Source: Desertifilum tharense IPPAS B-1220
GTDB taxonomy: Bacteria > Cyanobacteriota > Cyanobacteriia > Cyanobacteriales > Desertifilaceae
NCBI RefSeq assembly: GCF_001746915.1
Contig: NZ_MJGC01000067.1
Location: forward strand, 1-53,692
Length of the DNA: 53,692 nt
Direction of reading: 5' to 3'
Below are positions 8,326 to 17,688 of the stretch, one piece after another. The translations under genes were made by a program, and so were the position numbers. Under the pieces are notes generated by a model that did no database searches, was not told the origin of the DNA, and saw only the letters and a list, made by a program, of their open reading frames with translations. Within the stretch, counting starts at the first letter, position 1. Each line of letters begins with the position of its first letter.

Positions 8326-9699
8326 ATGCAACAGCGAATGGTTCGAGAAGGCACAGTCGGTCTTTTTATTTTGCTAGGTCTGGGGCTATTTGGCTTTTTG
8401 ATCTTGTGGTTGCGCGGCGTCAGTTTTGGTCAGCGCGGCTATAGCACGGTGGTTGAATTTGCCGATGTTGCGGGGATGCGAGTCGGCGCAGTCGTCCGCT
8501 ATCGGGGGGTAGATGTCGGTCGGATTAGCCGCATTCAGCCCGGCCCCAATGGTGTAGATGTGACAATTGAAATTAGTTCTAGAGATTTGGTCATCCCCCG
8601 CCAGGTGGTCGTAGAGGCTAACCAATCGGGCTTAGTGGGAGAAACCTCTGTGGATATCAAACCCCTAACGCAATTAGCCTCCAGCACCATCCAAGCGGCC
8701 GATCCGACGGCTGCCGATTGCGATCGCGCTCTGATTGTCTGCGATGGCTCGCGCCTCGAAGGACAAATTGGCGTCAGTTTTGACGAACTGTTGCGCGCTA
8801 CCTTACGGGTAACAGAAGTGTTCAGCGATCCCACCTTTTTAAGCAATATCGAAAGCGCCACCATTCGCGTCGGAGATGCCGCAGAAGGCGTCGCCAACTT
8901 AACCGGGGATGTCTCGGCGCTGACTCAATCGGTAGAGCGAGAATTAACCAATTTCTCCAATGCTGCGCGATCGGTCGATTCAGCCGCCAATCAGATTCGC
9001 CTCTCAGCAGTGGAAGCCACGGATCAGTTAAGCGTTAGTGCCAATCAAACCACCGCCCAATTGACCCGAACCACCGATCAAGCCACGCGGTTTTTAGCCA
9101 ATGTCGATAACCTAATCTCCACCAATCGCGCCACTTTGGTGACAACCTTAAACAACCTCAGCCAAACTAGCGACCAATTGCGGCTGACGGTGAGCAATCT
9201 CGGCCCGGTGCTGACGCGGGTGGAGCAAAGCAACTTCATCGCCAACCTGGATGCGCTTTCCAATAACGCCCTAACGGCCAGTGCGAACCTGCGCGATTTG
9301 TCCAATGCGCTCAATAGCCCGACTAATATTGTCATGCTCCAACAAACCCTCGATAGCGCTAGGGCGACGTTTCAAAATGCCCAAAAAATTACCGCCGACT
9401 TAGATGAAGTCACCGGAGATCCAGCCTTCCGCGATAATCTCCGCAACTTAGTCAACGGCTTAGGGGGGTTAGTGTCTTCTACCGAACAGCTAGAACAACA
9501 GGTTGAAGTGGCTCAAACGTTGGTACCGCTGGCTTTAACCTATAGCGAGTCCGTAGGGGCCGAGATTTTAGGCTTAGAAGGATTGCGATCGCCCGCATCC
9601 AACCCACGCAATCCCTTACAAAGCTCTCGGATGAAACTCAACAAAATCTCTTACCCCCTAGGCGAAACGCAGCTTCTAGAAGACCCAATGGCTGAGTAG
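8326..9699 (+). CDS. MCE-domain lipid-transport protein (MlaD/TGD2 type)
   Basis: The 457-residue protein has one N-terminal membrane helix (about 11-29). An MCE domain follows (about 37-115, with VVEFADVAGMRVGAVVRYRG and GLVGETSVDIKPL). The long C-terminal region is predicted helical, with many repeats of Asn, Thr, Leu and Ser (about 150-400), probably a periplasmic tube or coiled coil. MCE proteins bind lipids and pair with MlaF and MlaE; TGD2 is the chloroplast form. The preceding ATPase gene supports this. E. coli MlaD is only about 180 residues, so the long helical tail is the cyanobacterial/plastid style. Confidence 0.9.
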   Translation: MQQRMVREGTVGLFILLGLGLFGFLILWLRGVSFGQRGYSTVVEFADVAGMRVGAVVRYRGVDVGRISRIQPGPNGVDVTIEISSRDLVIPRQVVVEANQSGLVGETSVDIKPLTQLASSTIQAADPTAADCDRALIVCDGSRLEGQIGVSFDELLRATLRVTEVFSDPTFLSNIESATIRVGDAAEGVANLTGDVSALTQSVERELTNFSNAARSVDSAANQIRLSAVEATDQLSVSANQTTAQLTRTTDQATRFLANVDNLISTNRATLVTTLNNLSQTSDQLRLTVSNLGPVLTRVEQSNFIANLDALSNNALTASANLRDLSNALNSPTNIVMLQQTLDSARATFQNAQKITADLDEVTGDPAFRDNLRNLVNGLGGLVSSTEQLEQQVEVAQTLVPLALTYSESVGAEILGLEGLRSPASNPRNPLQSSRMKLNKISYPLGETQLLEDPMAE

Positions 9700-9764
9700 T
9701 TAACTTACCCGCCCAAAACTGATAGGCTAATACTCACGAGTCCGTTCAGTAAAGTCAGCTAGCT

Positions 9765-10403
9765 GTGACGCGAAACCGCGAACCTGTCGAAAGTTTAGTT
9801 TTCTATCACTTATTTAAGTGGTCGGTCGTTAGCCCTATGCTCCATGCCTACTTTCGGGGCAAAATTTATGGAGCAGAAAACGTACCTCACTCTGGGCCGT
9901 TAGTGGTGGTTAGCAATCACGCCAGCCACTTCGACCCGCCTATTGTCTCCAATTGTATGCGGCGTCCGGTGGCCTTCATGGCCAAAGAAGAGTTATTCGA
10001 TATTCCCCTATTACGTCAAGGGATTTCACTCTATGGGGCGTATCCAGTTAAGCGGGGACTTGCCGATCGTAGCGCTCTGCGATCGGCTCTCAGCTATTTA
10101 GAGCAAGGTTGGGCAACCGGGCTGTTTTTACAAGGCACCCGTACCCCCGATGCTCGGATTACAGAGCCAAAATTAGGGGCCGCGTTGATTGCAGCCAAAG
10201 CTAAAGCGCCGATTATTCCCGTGAGTTTGTGGGGAACTGAGGGGATTTTGCACAAAGACTCGCCCCTCCCCCGCCCCGTACCTGTCACCGTGCGAATTGG
10301 GGAAGTTTTCGATCCGCCCCGTTCAACGGATCGCGAAGAGTTGGAATCCGTGACGCAAAGGTGCGTTGAGGCGATCCACGCCATGCACGATTTAGGACGT
10401 TGA
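9765..10403 (+). CDS. plsC: 1-acyl-sn-glycerol-3-phosphate acyltransferase (PlsC family)
   Basis: The protein is a membrane-associated acyltransferase that makes phosphatidic acid from lysophosphatidic acid. The HX4D catalytic motif is clear (SNHASHFDPP, about residues 50-59). The third motif, usually EGTR, reads QGTR here (LFLQGTRTPDAR), so the conserved glutamate is glutamine. Later APIIPVSLWGTEG matches the family. The length of 212 residues is slightly short but normal for cyanobacterial forms. The start is GTG. It follows the lipid-transport pair, and its stop overlaps the longest reading of the next gene. Other PlsC-like acyltransferases cannot be excluded. Confidence 0.85.
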   Translation: MTRNREPVESLVFYHLFKWSVVSPMLHAYFRGKIYGAENVPHSGPLVVVSNHASHFDPPIVSNCMRRPVAFMAKEELFDIPLLRQGISLYGAYPVKRGLADRSALRSALSYLEQGWATGLFLQGTRTPDARITEPKLGAALIAAKAKAPIIPVSLWGTEGILHKDSPLPRPVPVTVRIGEVFDPPRSTDREELESVTQRCVEAIHAMHDLGR

Positions 10404-10408
10404 TTGTT

Positions 10409-10702
10409 ATGGAAGATTTAAAAGCGCAATTACAAGAGAACCTGGATGAGGCGGAGTGGGAGTGGTTAAAGCCCCATATTGCGCGAGATGTGGTTGTTGT
10501 GGTCGATCCGCGTTTAGATTTGCTGGATGTGGGAGAAGCGATCGCCTCGGATCGGGTTTCTTCGGTACAACATTGGATTAGCGAACAACTGATCGCCAAG
10601 CCGTCAGTTGCTCAAATTCAAGATTGGAATACCGATAGCCATAAACGGTTCGCGGCTTTAATTGTCCAACCCTACGTTTTAGTCCAAGAAAAAGCCCCAT
10701 AA
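10409..10702 (+). CDS. DUF2288 family protein
   Basis: This is a small acidic protein of 97 residues from the ATG at 10409. A TTG three codons earlier overlaps the plsC stop. The sequence (NLDEAEWEWLKPHIARDVVVVVDPRLDLLDVGEAIASD) matches the DUF2288 family found in cyanobacteria and proteobacteria; no function is established. No membrane segment or catalytic motif is visible. Its tight position behind plsC suggests a shared transcript. Confidence 0.85.
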   Translation: MEDLKAQLQENLDEAEWEWLKPHIARDVVVVVDPRLDLLDVGEAIASDRVSSVQHWISEQLIAKPSVAQIQDWNTDSHKRFAALIVQPYVLVQEKAP

Positions 10703-10731
10703 GGTTGCCGACCCAAACAATAGCCGCGTAG

Positions 10732-10758
10732 GTTGGGCTAGCGTCAGCGTAACCCAAC
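10732..10758. repeat. Palindromic GTTGGG...CCCAAC repeat
   Basis: GTTGGG (10732-10737) and CCCAAC (10753-10758) flank a partly complementary centre (CTAGCGTCAGCGTAA), giving a near-perfect stem. I recognise this kind of GTTGGG...AACCCAAC element as one dispersed widely in cyanobacterial genomes. It sits between two convergent genes. Confidence 0.55.
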
Positions 10759-10791
10759 AGCAGCCAGTATGGAGCTTTCAGCCATTTTGTT

Positions 10792-10811
10792 AAGCCAGCC
10801 GCAACTGGCTT
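10792..10811. terminator. Short hairpin between convergent genes
   Basis: AAGCCAG (10792-10798) and CTGGCTT (10805-10811) form a 7-bp stem just before the pheT stop. It lacks a T-tract, so any role as a two-way terminator for the DUF2288 gene and pheT is tentative. Confidence 0.35.
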
Positions 10812-10821
10812 GGAAGTGAGT

Positions 10822-13281
10822 TTAACTTCTGAGGCTGACGCCGAATTTTTCGACTAAAGCATCCCGAACCTTTTGATGGAGGGGTTCAACCTCGGCATCG
10901 GTGAGAGTGCGATCGCTCCCCCGATACACCAAGCGGAAGGCCAAACTGCGCTGACCTTCTACGACATGTTCGCCTCGGTACTCGTCAAACAGTTCGACAG
11001 ACTCCAGCAGAGACTCGCCGCCTTTTTCCCGCGCTGCTTTGACCACCACTTTTTGGATATCGGCCACCGAAACATCCACCGGGGCGAAGAAGGCGATATC
11101 GCGGTCTGCGGCGGGATAGGTCGAAAACGGCTTAAATAAAGGTCTGAGGCTTTCTTCGCGGTCAAAATAGGTATAAATGGTTTCTAATTCCAACTCAAAC
11201 CCATACACCGCATCCGGTAAGCCCAACTCTTGGCGTAGTTGGGGGTGAAGTTGACCAAAATTGCCTAACCGTTCGCCTTGCAACCATAAAGAAGCCGTTC
11301 TTCCGGGGTGCAAGCGTTCGTCTTGGCGGTTCGGCTGGTATTCAATGGTGGGAAGTCCTAAGCGCTGAAACACGCTTTCTAGAATGCCCTTCGCCTCATA
11401 CCAAGTCATGGGCAGATCGCGCCCGCTGCGCGTCCATTTCCCTTGACTGGGGTCGCCGCCGATAATGCCTGCGAGGGCTTCAGTTTCTAGCAAGCCGTCT
11501 TCATCGGCACTGAAAACGCGCCCAATTTCAAAGCCATTTAACGGGCCATTCCCTTGCTCTAGGTTATATTGAAAGGCTTGAATTAACCCAGACAGTAGCT
11601 CAGTCCGCAGGGAAGAATATTCGGTAAACAGAGGATTGCTAATGTGAATTTGGCGATCGCTCCGAGTTTTTGTCACCGCATAGGAATAGTGTAAAACTTC
11701 CGTTAACCCGGCGGCTCGGAAGGCTTCGCGCAGGCGGCGCGTCACGATCTCTTCTAGCGGTAAGTAACCGGGTTCTCCCGCGACGGGCAATGTTTCGCAG
11801 AAGCGATCGTAACCATACAGGCGGGCAATTTCTTCAATTAAATCAATTTCCCGTTCTAAGTCGCGGTAGCGGTAGGGAGGAACGGTAACGCGCCAAACCC
11901 CTTTTTTCACCGATTCCAACTGACAGCCCAGGGCGGTTAAAATCCGCTCAATATCCCGTGCTGGGATATCGATAGTGTTATCCTCAACTTCAACTTGGCC
12001 TAAAACTTGATGGATGCGTTCTTGACGCAATTCAATGGCGCGAGTCCAAGCCGACTTATCGGGACGGGCATCTGCAACCGCTTGGGTAGTGGGAACGCCT
12101 GCTGCAACTTCTTGAATTAGCGCGATCGCCCGCCGACAAGCCACTTCTAACTCAGCTTGGTTTACACCGCGTTCGTAACGGGCAGAGGCTTCAGTTCGCA
12201 GCCCTTGGGTACGGGCAGAACGGCGAATCGAAAGCGGATCGAACAACGCCGCCTCTAACAGGATGCGGGTTGTGCCTTCGTAGACTTCTGTTTCTTCGCC
12301 ACCCATCACCCCAGCGAGGGCGACGGGTCGATCGTTGGCGGTAATTAACAGGGTTTGGGGTTGCAGGGTGCGTGCTTGTCCATCCAGGGTTTTGAGGGTT
12401 TCCCCGGTATTGGCAAACCGGACGCCAATGGTGAGGTGGGCTTCTCCGGTGACAGTCTGGAGGCGATCGCGATCGAAGGCGTGGAGCGGTTGGCCCCACT
12501 CCAATAAGATGTAGTTGGTGGCATCTACCACGTTATTGATCGGGCGCACGCCAGCCGCCAACAGCCGACTCTGCAACCATTCGGGCGAAGGGGCTATTTT
12601 TATCCCCTCAATGAGGGTACCGATATAGGCCGGACAAGCAACCTTTTCGAGAATTTCCATATTTAAATCCTCGTGATTGCCCGCTATCGTTGTTTCTGGG
12701 ATTTCCGGCAGATGTAAAGCGCCCCCAGTCAGGGCTGCCACTTCTCTAGCCACTCCCACCATTGACAGCGCGTCAGCCCGGTTAGCGGTGGAGGTGAGGT
12801 CGAGAATCACATCATCTAAGCCGAGGAGCGATCGCACATCCGTTCCCAGCGCTAGGGCGTCTTGGGTAAAGATATGGATGCCTTCCGATTGTTTTTCTAA
12901 CCCCAATTCCGAGAGCGAGCAAATCATCCCCTCAGAACGGACGCCCCGCAGTTTGGTGGGTTTAATTTTTAAGTCAATGGTGGGTAAATAGGTGCCTACC
13001 GTTGCCACGGCCACTAAAATTCCCGCCCGCGCATTCGACGCGCCACAGACAATATTTAACGGCTCTTTTTCGCCAACGTCAACTTGGCAAACCCTTAATT
13101 TATCCGCGTTGGGGTGGGGTTCCGCCTCCAATATCCGACCAACGACCACCCCATCTGCCCAAGTTCGACGATCTTCTATATCTTCAACCTCAAAGCCAGC
13201 CATTGTCAGCGTTTGAGCAAGTTCTTCAGGAGATAGGGTAATGTCTACTAATTCCCGCAGCCAGTTTAGAGAGATCCGCAT
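10822..13281 (-). CDS. pheT: Phenylalanine-tRNA ligase beta subunit
   Basis: This is the beta subunit of the alpha2-beta2 enzyme that charges tRNA-Phe. At 819 residues it has the full bacterial length. The N-terminal tRNA-binding OB domain is visible (about 40-150, with GRILEAEPHPNADKLRVCQVDVG). The B3/B4 editing region follows (about 210-380, VVDATNYILLEWGQPLHAFD and LAGVMGGEETEV). After B5 comes a core with EIDLIEEIARLYGYD. A C-terminal FDX-ACB anticodon-binding domain ends the protein (FKPFSTYPAADRDIAFF, about 725 onward). No pheS gene is adjacent, which is normal in cyanobacteria. Confidence 0.97.
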   Translation of the reverse strand: MRISLNWLRELVDITLSPEELAQTLTMAGFEVEDIEDRRTWADGVVVGRILEAEPHPNADKLRVCQVDVGEKEPLNIVCGASNARAGILVAVATVGTYLPTIDLKIKPTKLRGVRSEGMICSLSELGLEKQSEGIHIFTQDALALGTDVRSLLGLDDVILDLTSTANRADALSMVGVAREVAALTGGALHLPEIPETTIAGNHEDLNMEILEKVACPAYIGTLIEGIKIAPSPEWLQSRLLAAGVRPINNVVDATNYILLEWGQPLHAFDRDRLQTVTGEAHLTIGVRFANTGETLKTLDGQARTLQPQTLLITANDRPVALAGVMGGEETEVYEGTTRILLEAALFDPLSIRRSARTQGLRTEASARYERGVNQAELEVACRRAIALIQEVAAGVPTTQAVADARPDKSAWTRAIELRQERIHQVLGQVEVEDNTIDIPARDIERILTALGCQLESVKKGVWRVTVPPYRYRDLEREIDLIEEIARLYGYDRFCETLPVAGEPGYLPLEEIVTRRLREAFRAAGLTEVLHYSYAVTKTRSDRQIHISNPLFTEYSSLRTELLSGLIQAFQYNLEQGNGPLNGFEIGRVFSADEDGLLETEALAGIIGGDPSQGKWTRSGRDLPMTWYEAKGILESVFQRLGLPTIEYQPNRQDERLHPGRTASLWLQGERLGNFGQLHPQLRQELGLPDAVYGFELELETIYTYFDREESLRPLFKPFSTYPAADRDIAFFAPVDVSVADIQKVVVKAAREKGGESLLESVELFDEYRGEHVVEGQRSLAFRLVYRGSDRTLTDAEVEPLHQKVRDALVEKFGVSLRS

Positions 13282-13436
13282 GACAATGCGCCTTTAGTGT
13301 GTTAAGCCAAATTCAAGTTTGAACAATTCTAGATTAGCTCAATCGGGAACCTCTTCTAGAACGGCGAGATTCGGGTTAAAAGCTGGTAATCTATACTTAA
13401 GCGCCATCTGTCCCAACTGGGTCGAATAGAGCATTA

Positions 13437-15500
13437 ATGAGCATTTCTACTTCCGTTCTGGAAGCGTTGCTGCAAGCGCAGCCTCAGTTGCGATCTCAAA
13501 TCTATTTCAAGCCTTCCTTAATTGCCTTGTCTCATGCAATGGAAGACCAAGTGTTGGCAGGGGTAGGCGAACCGCTTGTCATAGCAAACTTTCAGCAAGA
13601 ACGATTTTATCGACAAGAAGCCCATCGCTATCGGCGAATTGCAGCCCAAACGCCGCATGTTTACGTTTTGGCCGCTCCAGAAACCGAGTTTAAGAATGCG
13701 TCCGGGCATTATGAAACCATTGCCTTTGCGCCCACTGATGAGTTGAAGCACGAATGGCATTTGGTGGTGGTGGGAGAACAGTACGCCTCGTGTTTGGTGT
13801 GTCGAGAGCGAGATGCGATCGCCTCTACGCCATCCCCAGAGGGTTGTAAGAATCAAAACGAGTGGTCGGTTTTACAAACATCTTTCCTAGAGATGGATCA
13901 GTCCCGCCGGTTTGAGGGGGTTTGGACCTTCGATCGCCAGGTGAGTTGTTGGGTGGCCAATCTCTTATTAGACCGCATTGTCGGCTATCGCCCGGAACTC
14001 GCCGCCAAAGTGGCCCAGGCGAAATTGAAACTTCAACAAAACCTAAGCGGCTTTCCTCAAGCCGATCCAGGGCCCTTCGCCGAGCGTTTAGTCACCTACC
14101 TGCAAGCGGGTCAATATAAGTTACTCAAAGCCTATAGCTCTATTGCCATTCAAGAACGGAAAGAACGCCTGATTAATTCAATCACCGATACAATCCGGCG
14201 ATCGCTCCATCTTGATGAAATTCTGCAAGTCGCCACCTCCGAACTCGGTCAAGCACTGGGTTTGTGTCGCTGCATGATCTATCGATGCAAAGCCACCGAC
14301 ACCGCCGCCACCATCAGTCATGAATTTTTAGGCAGTTCCGCCCTCGCTTCAGTCGCCCAGCAAACTTGGCCGCTACAAAATCACCCGCTATTTCAAGAAG
14401 TCTTAGAAAAGCGCAGTCCGGTTTGGATGGAAAATACCCAGTCGAGTCCGAGACTGCAAGCCGTTCCAGAAATTTTGGCGCTAGCGCAAGAGTGGCAGAT
14501 TGGCTCGTGGTTAATGGCCCCCGTCTTCTATAACGATCGCCTGCTGGGTTTAATTGAGTTACATCATTGCGGTGCCCAAACCTATCGCTGGCAGCAAGAT
14601 GAAATTGCCCTGGTAGAAGCGATCGCCACCCAGTTAGGCGTCGCGCTGATCCAAGCCGAAGCCTATGCCAACCTCGAAGACCTCAACGAACAGCTAGAAG
14701 CCCTCGATCGCACCCGCAGTAACCTGATCGCCATTACCGGACACGAACTGCGGACGCCCCTGTCTACCATTCAAATTTGCTTAGAAAGTCTCGCCCAAGA
14801 GCCAGACATGCCCTTAGAATTGCGGCAAGTCATGCTGAACACGGCCTTAGACGATGCCGAACGCCTGCGCGAACTGGTTCAAGACTTTCTCACCCTCTCT
14901 CGGCTCGAAAGCGGTCGAGTAGAATGGCATCCCGAACCCTTACCCCTAGGGGAATGTGTCGATCTGGCTTTGAGTAGCGTGCGATCGCGCCAAGCCGAGG
15001 TTAGCTTACCGCAAATTACCACCTGCTTGCCTTCCGAACTGCCACTCGTTCAAGCCGATGGCGAATGGTTAGTCGAAGTTTTATCCAAACTCCTCGATAA
15101 CGCCTGTAAATTTACCCCCACCCAAGGGCAAGTCACCATTGAAGCCCAAGATAACCAGAACCAAATGCTAGAAGTCACCATTGGGGACACCGGCAGAGGT
15201 ATCGAACCCAACCGTTTAGAAGCTGTTTTTGACCGCTTCTATCAAGAAGAAGGAGCCTTGCGCCGAACCACGGGCGGAACGGGCTTAGGGTTAGCCATCT
15301 GTCGGCAAATTGTCCAAAATTGGGGCGGACAAATTTGGGCCCAGTCGGACGGAAAAGACCTGGGGAGTCAGTTTCGCTTTACGATTCCCATTGTCGGTAA
15401 TACCAAAGCCCAACCCGCTGAGAGCGCTTCCGAAACGCGCCAACCGACTCGCCGCCCTCGCAACCGGACGCGAGCCAAACGACGAACGACTCTAAAATAG
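13437..15500 (+). CDS. DICT-GAF sensor histidine kinase
   Basis: This is a 687-residue soluble two-component sensor. The N-terminal about 200 residues look like a DICT sensory domain (RRIAAQTPHVYVLAAPE and EWHLVVVGEQYASCLVCRER). A GAF domain spans about 258-402. The phospho-acceptor histidine is at about 436 in ITGHELRTPLS. The HATPase domain has an intact N-box (LLDNACKFTP), G1 (IGDTGRGI), F-box (FDRFYQ) and G2 (GTGLGLAI). The C-terminal 35 residues are very basic (RRPRNRTRAKRR). DICT domains are often linked to light or redox sensing in cyanobacteria; the ligand is unknown. No response-regulator gene is adjacent. The gene is convergent with a DUF2382 gene 9 bases away. Confidence 0.9.
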   Translation: MSISTSVLEALLQAQPQLRSQIYFKPSLIALSHAMEDQVLAGVGEPLVIANFQQERFYRQEAHRYRRIAAQTPHVYVLAAPETEFKNASGHYETIAFAPTDELKHEWHLVVVGEQYASCLVCRERDAIASTPSPEGCKNQNEWSVLQTSFLEMDQSRRFEGVWTFDRQVSCWVANLLLDRIVGYRPELAAKVAQAKLKLQQNLSGFPQADPGPFAERLVTYLQAGQYKLLKAYSSIAIQERKERLINSITDTIRRSLHLDEILQVATSELGQALGLCRCMIYRCKATDTAATISHEFLGSSALASVAQQTWPLQNHPLFQEVLEKRSPVWMENTQSSPRLQAVPEILALAQEWQIGSWLMAPVFYNDRLLGLIELHHCGAQTYRWQQDEIALVEAIATQLGVALIQAEAYANLEDLNEQLEALDRTRSNLIAITGHELRTPLSTIQICLESLAQEPDMPLELRQVMLNTALDDAERLRELVQDFLTLSRLESGRVEWHPEPLPLGECVDLALSSVRSRQAEVSLPQITTCLPSELPLVQADGEWLVEVLSKLLDNACKFTPTQGQVTIEAQDNQNQMLEVTIGDTGRGIEPNRLEAVFDRFYQEEGALRRTTGGTGLGLAICRQIVQNWGGQIWAQSDGKDLGSQFRFTIPIVGNTKAQPAESASETRQPTRRPRNRTRAKRRTTLK

Positions 15501-15509
15501 GGCAATTCG

Positions 15510-16451
15510 TTAGCGTATGTCAGTGTCCTCAAACTGAGACCCTTCATTGGCTAAGAACCGTTCCATCCACTTTTGATAAACGGCTTCTAGCTTCGGGTTA
15601 TCTAATACGATGCGGACTTCAATGGCTTGATAGCTCGCATTCGGCTGACGAGCTAGCGCGGCTAAAAACTGACTGGCACTCGCTGCCGAGTGAAATTCAC
15701 CTGCTACACTGCGATCGGATGAGAGCGTATCGGCAATCTCAGCAATTTCGACGCTTTCAAGATCGCCCTTGAGATCGACAACGGCGAGGGTTTGCGATTC
15801 GGGGCTGACTTGCTCAACCACTAGCTTCTCGCGGCGCACGGGGACTTGTAGCATTCTCGTTTCGATAACTTTACGGACAACCACATCGCCGATTTTACGT
15901 TTTTGGGACGTAACGTTGAGGCGTTCTTCTAAAAGTTGAATGGTGTTGCCTTCGACTCGTTCAGCGCGAGGTAAGGGGGCCGCAATTTGCACTAATTCTT
16001 CGGGAATTTCCCGATGGGTGGATGTTTGAACCGTTGTTTCTGTGGTTCTCATCGGGGGTTCTAGCCGTTCTTGGCTCCATCCTTCTAAGGGGGTAGGACT
16101 TTCTAAGGGGGCAGAAGTTTCGAGGAGGCTGAGGCGGGTGTCGGAGGGGGTTTGGGTTGAAGTGCGTCGTTCGCTTCTCGTCGAGGGATAGGCCGGAGCG
16201 TTGGTCAGTTCGTTACTCGCGCCTTGCCAATAGACCCGTTGTGCGGTGGAATCGATTTGAACGTTTGAGGCAGGCAGGATGACCTGTCGGTTGCCCAGAT
16301 CGACTACAAAAAATTGCAAGGCTCCGCTTGCATCTGTTAGGGTATTGACGACGGTGCCTAAACGGTTGGAGCGATCGCCATAAACGCCCCATTGGTCAAG
16401 TTCTCGACCTGAGTAGTTAGGCTGGGAACCGTTATTTCTTAAAAGTGACAT
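15510..16451 (-). CDS. PRC-barrel-like and YsnF/AvaK (DUF2382) domain protein, divergent copy
   Basis: The 313-residue protein has an N-terminal PRC-barrel-like part (about 18-75, including GVYGDRSNRLGTVVNTL and LQFFVVDLGNRQVILPASNV). A low-complexity Ser/Thr/Pro/Glu linker follows (about 85-165). Next comes a block starting IQLLEERLNVTSQKRKIGDVVVRKVIETR, which aligns with the LYEERL...K..GEV.VGK..E start of DUF2382. The second DUF2382 half is not recognisable, so it appears diverged or replaced. Function is unknown; relatives are linked to stress and surface or cell-differentiation roles. It lies just downstream of, and on the same strand as, a canonical paralogue. Confidence 0.7.
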   Translation of the reverse strand: MSLLRNNGSQPNYSGRELDQWGVYGDRSNRLGTVVNTLTDASGALQFFVVDLGNRQVILPASNVQIDSTAQRVYWQGASNELTNAPAYPSTRSERRTSTQTPSDTRLSLLETSAPLESPTPLEGWSQERLEPPMRTTETTVQTSTHREIPEELVQIAAPLPRAERVEGNTIQLLEERLNVTSQKRKIGDVVVRKVIETRMLQVPVRREKLVVEQVSPESQTLAVVDLKGDLESVEIAEIADTLSSDRSVAGEFHSAASASQFLAALARQPNASYQAIEVRIVLDNPKLEAVYQKWMERFLANEGSQFEDTDIR

Positions 16452-16500
16452 TGTTACTCCAAGTTTTTTTATAAATAAATAACTGTATTAAGCAGGTGCA

Positions 16501-16526
16501 GGTAGAGCCTCTAATCAAGCTCTACC
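16501..16526 (-). terminator. Hairpin between two DUF2382 genes
   Basis: GGTAGAGC (16501-16508) and GCTCTACC (16519-16526) form a perfect 8-bp stem with a 10-base loop. It lies downstream of the 16569-17408 gene and upstream of the 15510-16451 gene, both on the minus strand. It could attenuate read-through or process the transcript. No T-tract is visible. Confidence 0.45.
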
Positions 16527-16568
16527 CACCTCTACTCGCGCTACTCTTTCTGAGTGGTTGTTGAAGAA

Positions 16569-17408
16569 TTAGCGAGTGCGATCGGGTCTTCTGTCTACAA
16601 CAGGACGACCTTCAGTTCTCACATCGAGTTCTTCGCGGCGCAGTTGTTCTTCTGCTTCCACGGTTTCGCGTTCGACTTCTTTTCTTACCTGAACTTCTTC
16701 GCGCACGTAAGCTTCCTTACGGATTTCAGGGGTTTCTTCGTAGACTTCGACGCGAGCCACTTCACCTTCAGTAAAGGCATCAGCACCGGGGGTTACAGGG
16801 GTATTAACGCCGTCGCTGTTAACGCGCTCAACCACAACCCGCTCTTTTTCAACGGGGACGGAAACGCGTTGAGTTTCAACTTCAACATCTTTTCCGACCA
16901 AGACTTCACCGGACTTTTGACGGGTTTTGTTGGCAATTAGCCGCTCTTCATACAGGCGCAGGTTTTGGTGGTCGCGATCGTTGGTACCGTATAGGTCTTG
17001 ATCGCGATCGTAGGTGTAGGTATTGCGATCGTAAGTTGCGGCCGCCGTAGCACCTGTACCTTGACGATAAGCACCGCGCACCCGTTCTTCGTAGTCGTAA
17101 TCGACGGTTAAAGAATCGTGGTATTCTGGCAGATTTTCTACTTGAGCTTTCGTTAAACCATCAACATAAATCCGGCGATCGCTATGGCTCATGCGAGCGC
17201 GACCTACGGGTAACAAAATCTTTTTACCTAAAATCCAGATCCCGGTATTGACGACCAGATAGCGAAACTTGCTATTTTCGTCTACTAGAATGTCATCAAC
17301 GCTACCGACTTTATCATTTCCGGAGTAAAGGTCATATCCGATAATATCTTGATTATCAAAGTAGGTACGATAATTGGGGTCGAAATCTCTGATTTTGAAC
17401 AAAGGCAT
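16569..17408 (-). CDS. PRC-barrel plus YsnF/AvaK (DUF2382) protein
   Basis: This 279-residue protein opens with a PRC-barrel (about 1-95; MPLFKIRDFDPNYRTYF and VGSVDDILVDENSKFRYLVVNTG). A Tyr/Asp-rich linker follows. It ends with a DUF2382 domain (about 150-270) whose parts are LRLYEERLIANKTRQKSGEV, PVEKERVVVERV and the charged helical end VRKEVERETVEAEEQLRREE. AvaK and YsnF belong to this family; members are often stress-induced, but no biochemical activity is established. Its C-terminal half is strongly similar to that of the 18686-19546 product, showing recent duplication. Confidence 0.85.
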   Translation of the reverse strand: MPLFKIRDFDPNYRTYFDNQDIIGYDLYSGNDKVGSVDDILVDENSKFRYLVVNTGIWILGKKILLPVGRARMSHSDRRIYVDGLTKAQVENLPEYHDSLTVDYDYEERVRGAYRQGTGATAAATYDRNTYTYDRDQDLYGTNDRDHQNLRLYEERLIANKTRQKSGEVLVGKDVEVETQRVSVPVEKERVVVERVNSDGVNTPVTPGADAFTEGEVARVEVYEETPEIRKEAYVREEVQVRKEVERETVEAEEQLRREELDVRTEGRPVVDRRPDRTR

Positions 17409-17688
17409 AATGAGTAATTCCTTATGAAACAGACTACACTTTTAACTTTAGAAAAATCAGCCGATGATTTTGTCTCTCTAGCGATCGACCTGTGTCTGTT
17501 CCTGAAGGATGAATTGAAATTACTGTCGAACAAGTTTCAAGTTTTTTCAAGATTTTCCTCTCTCTCAAGATAGGTTTATAAGTTCACCTTGAGATAGGTG
17601 CAGAAAAAGGTCAAGATTTTTATAAGTAAGAGAACTCTTATGTTTCTTGAGTTTAATATTTGCCCAATTGAGGTGGAAGTAACGACCT

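Noticed and set aside
16554..16940. A 128-codon plus-strand frame opposite a DUF2382 gene
   Set aside because: It is Phe/Asn-rich antisense of charged coiled-coil codons and has a counterpart antisense to the paralogue at 19196-19489.
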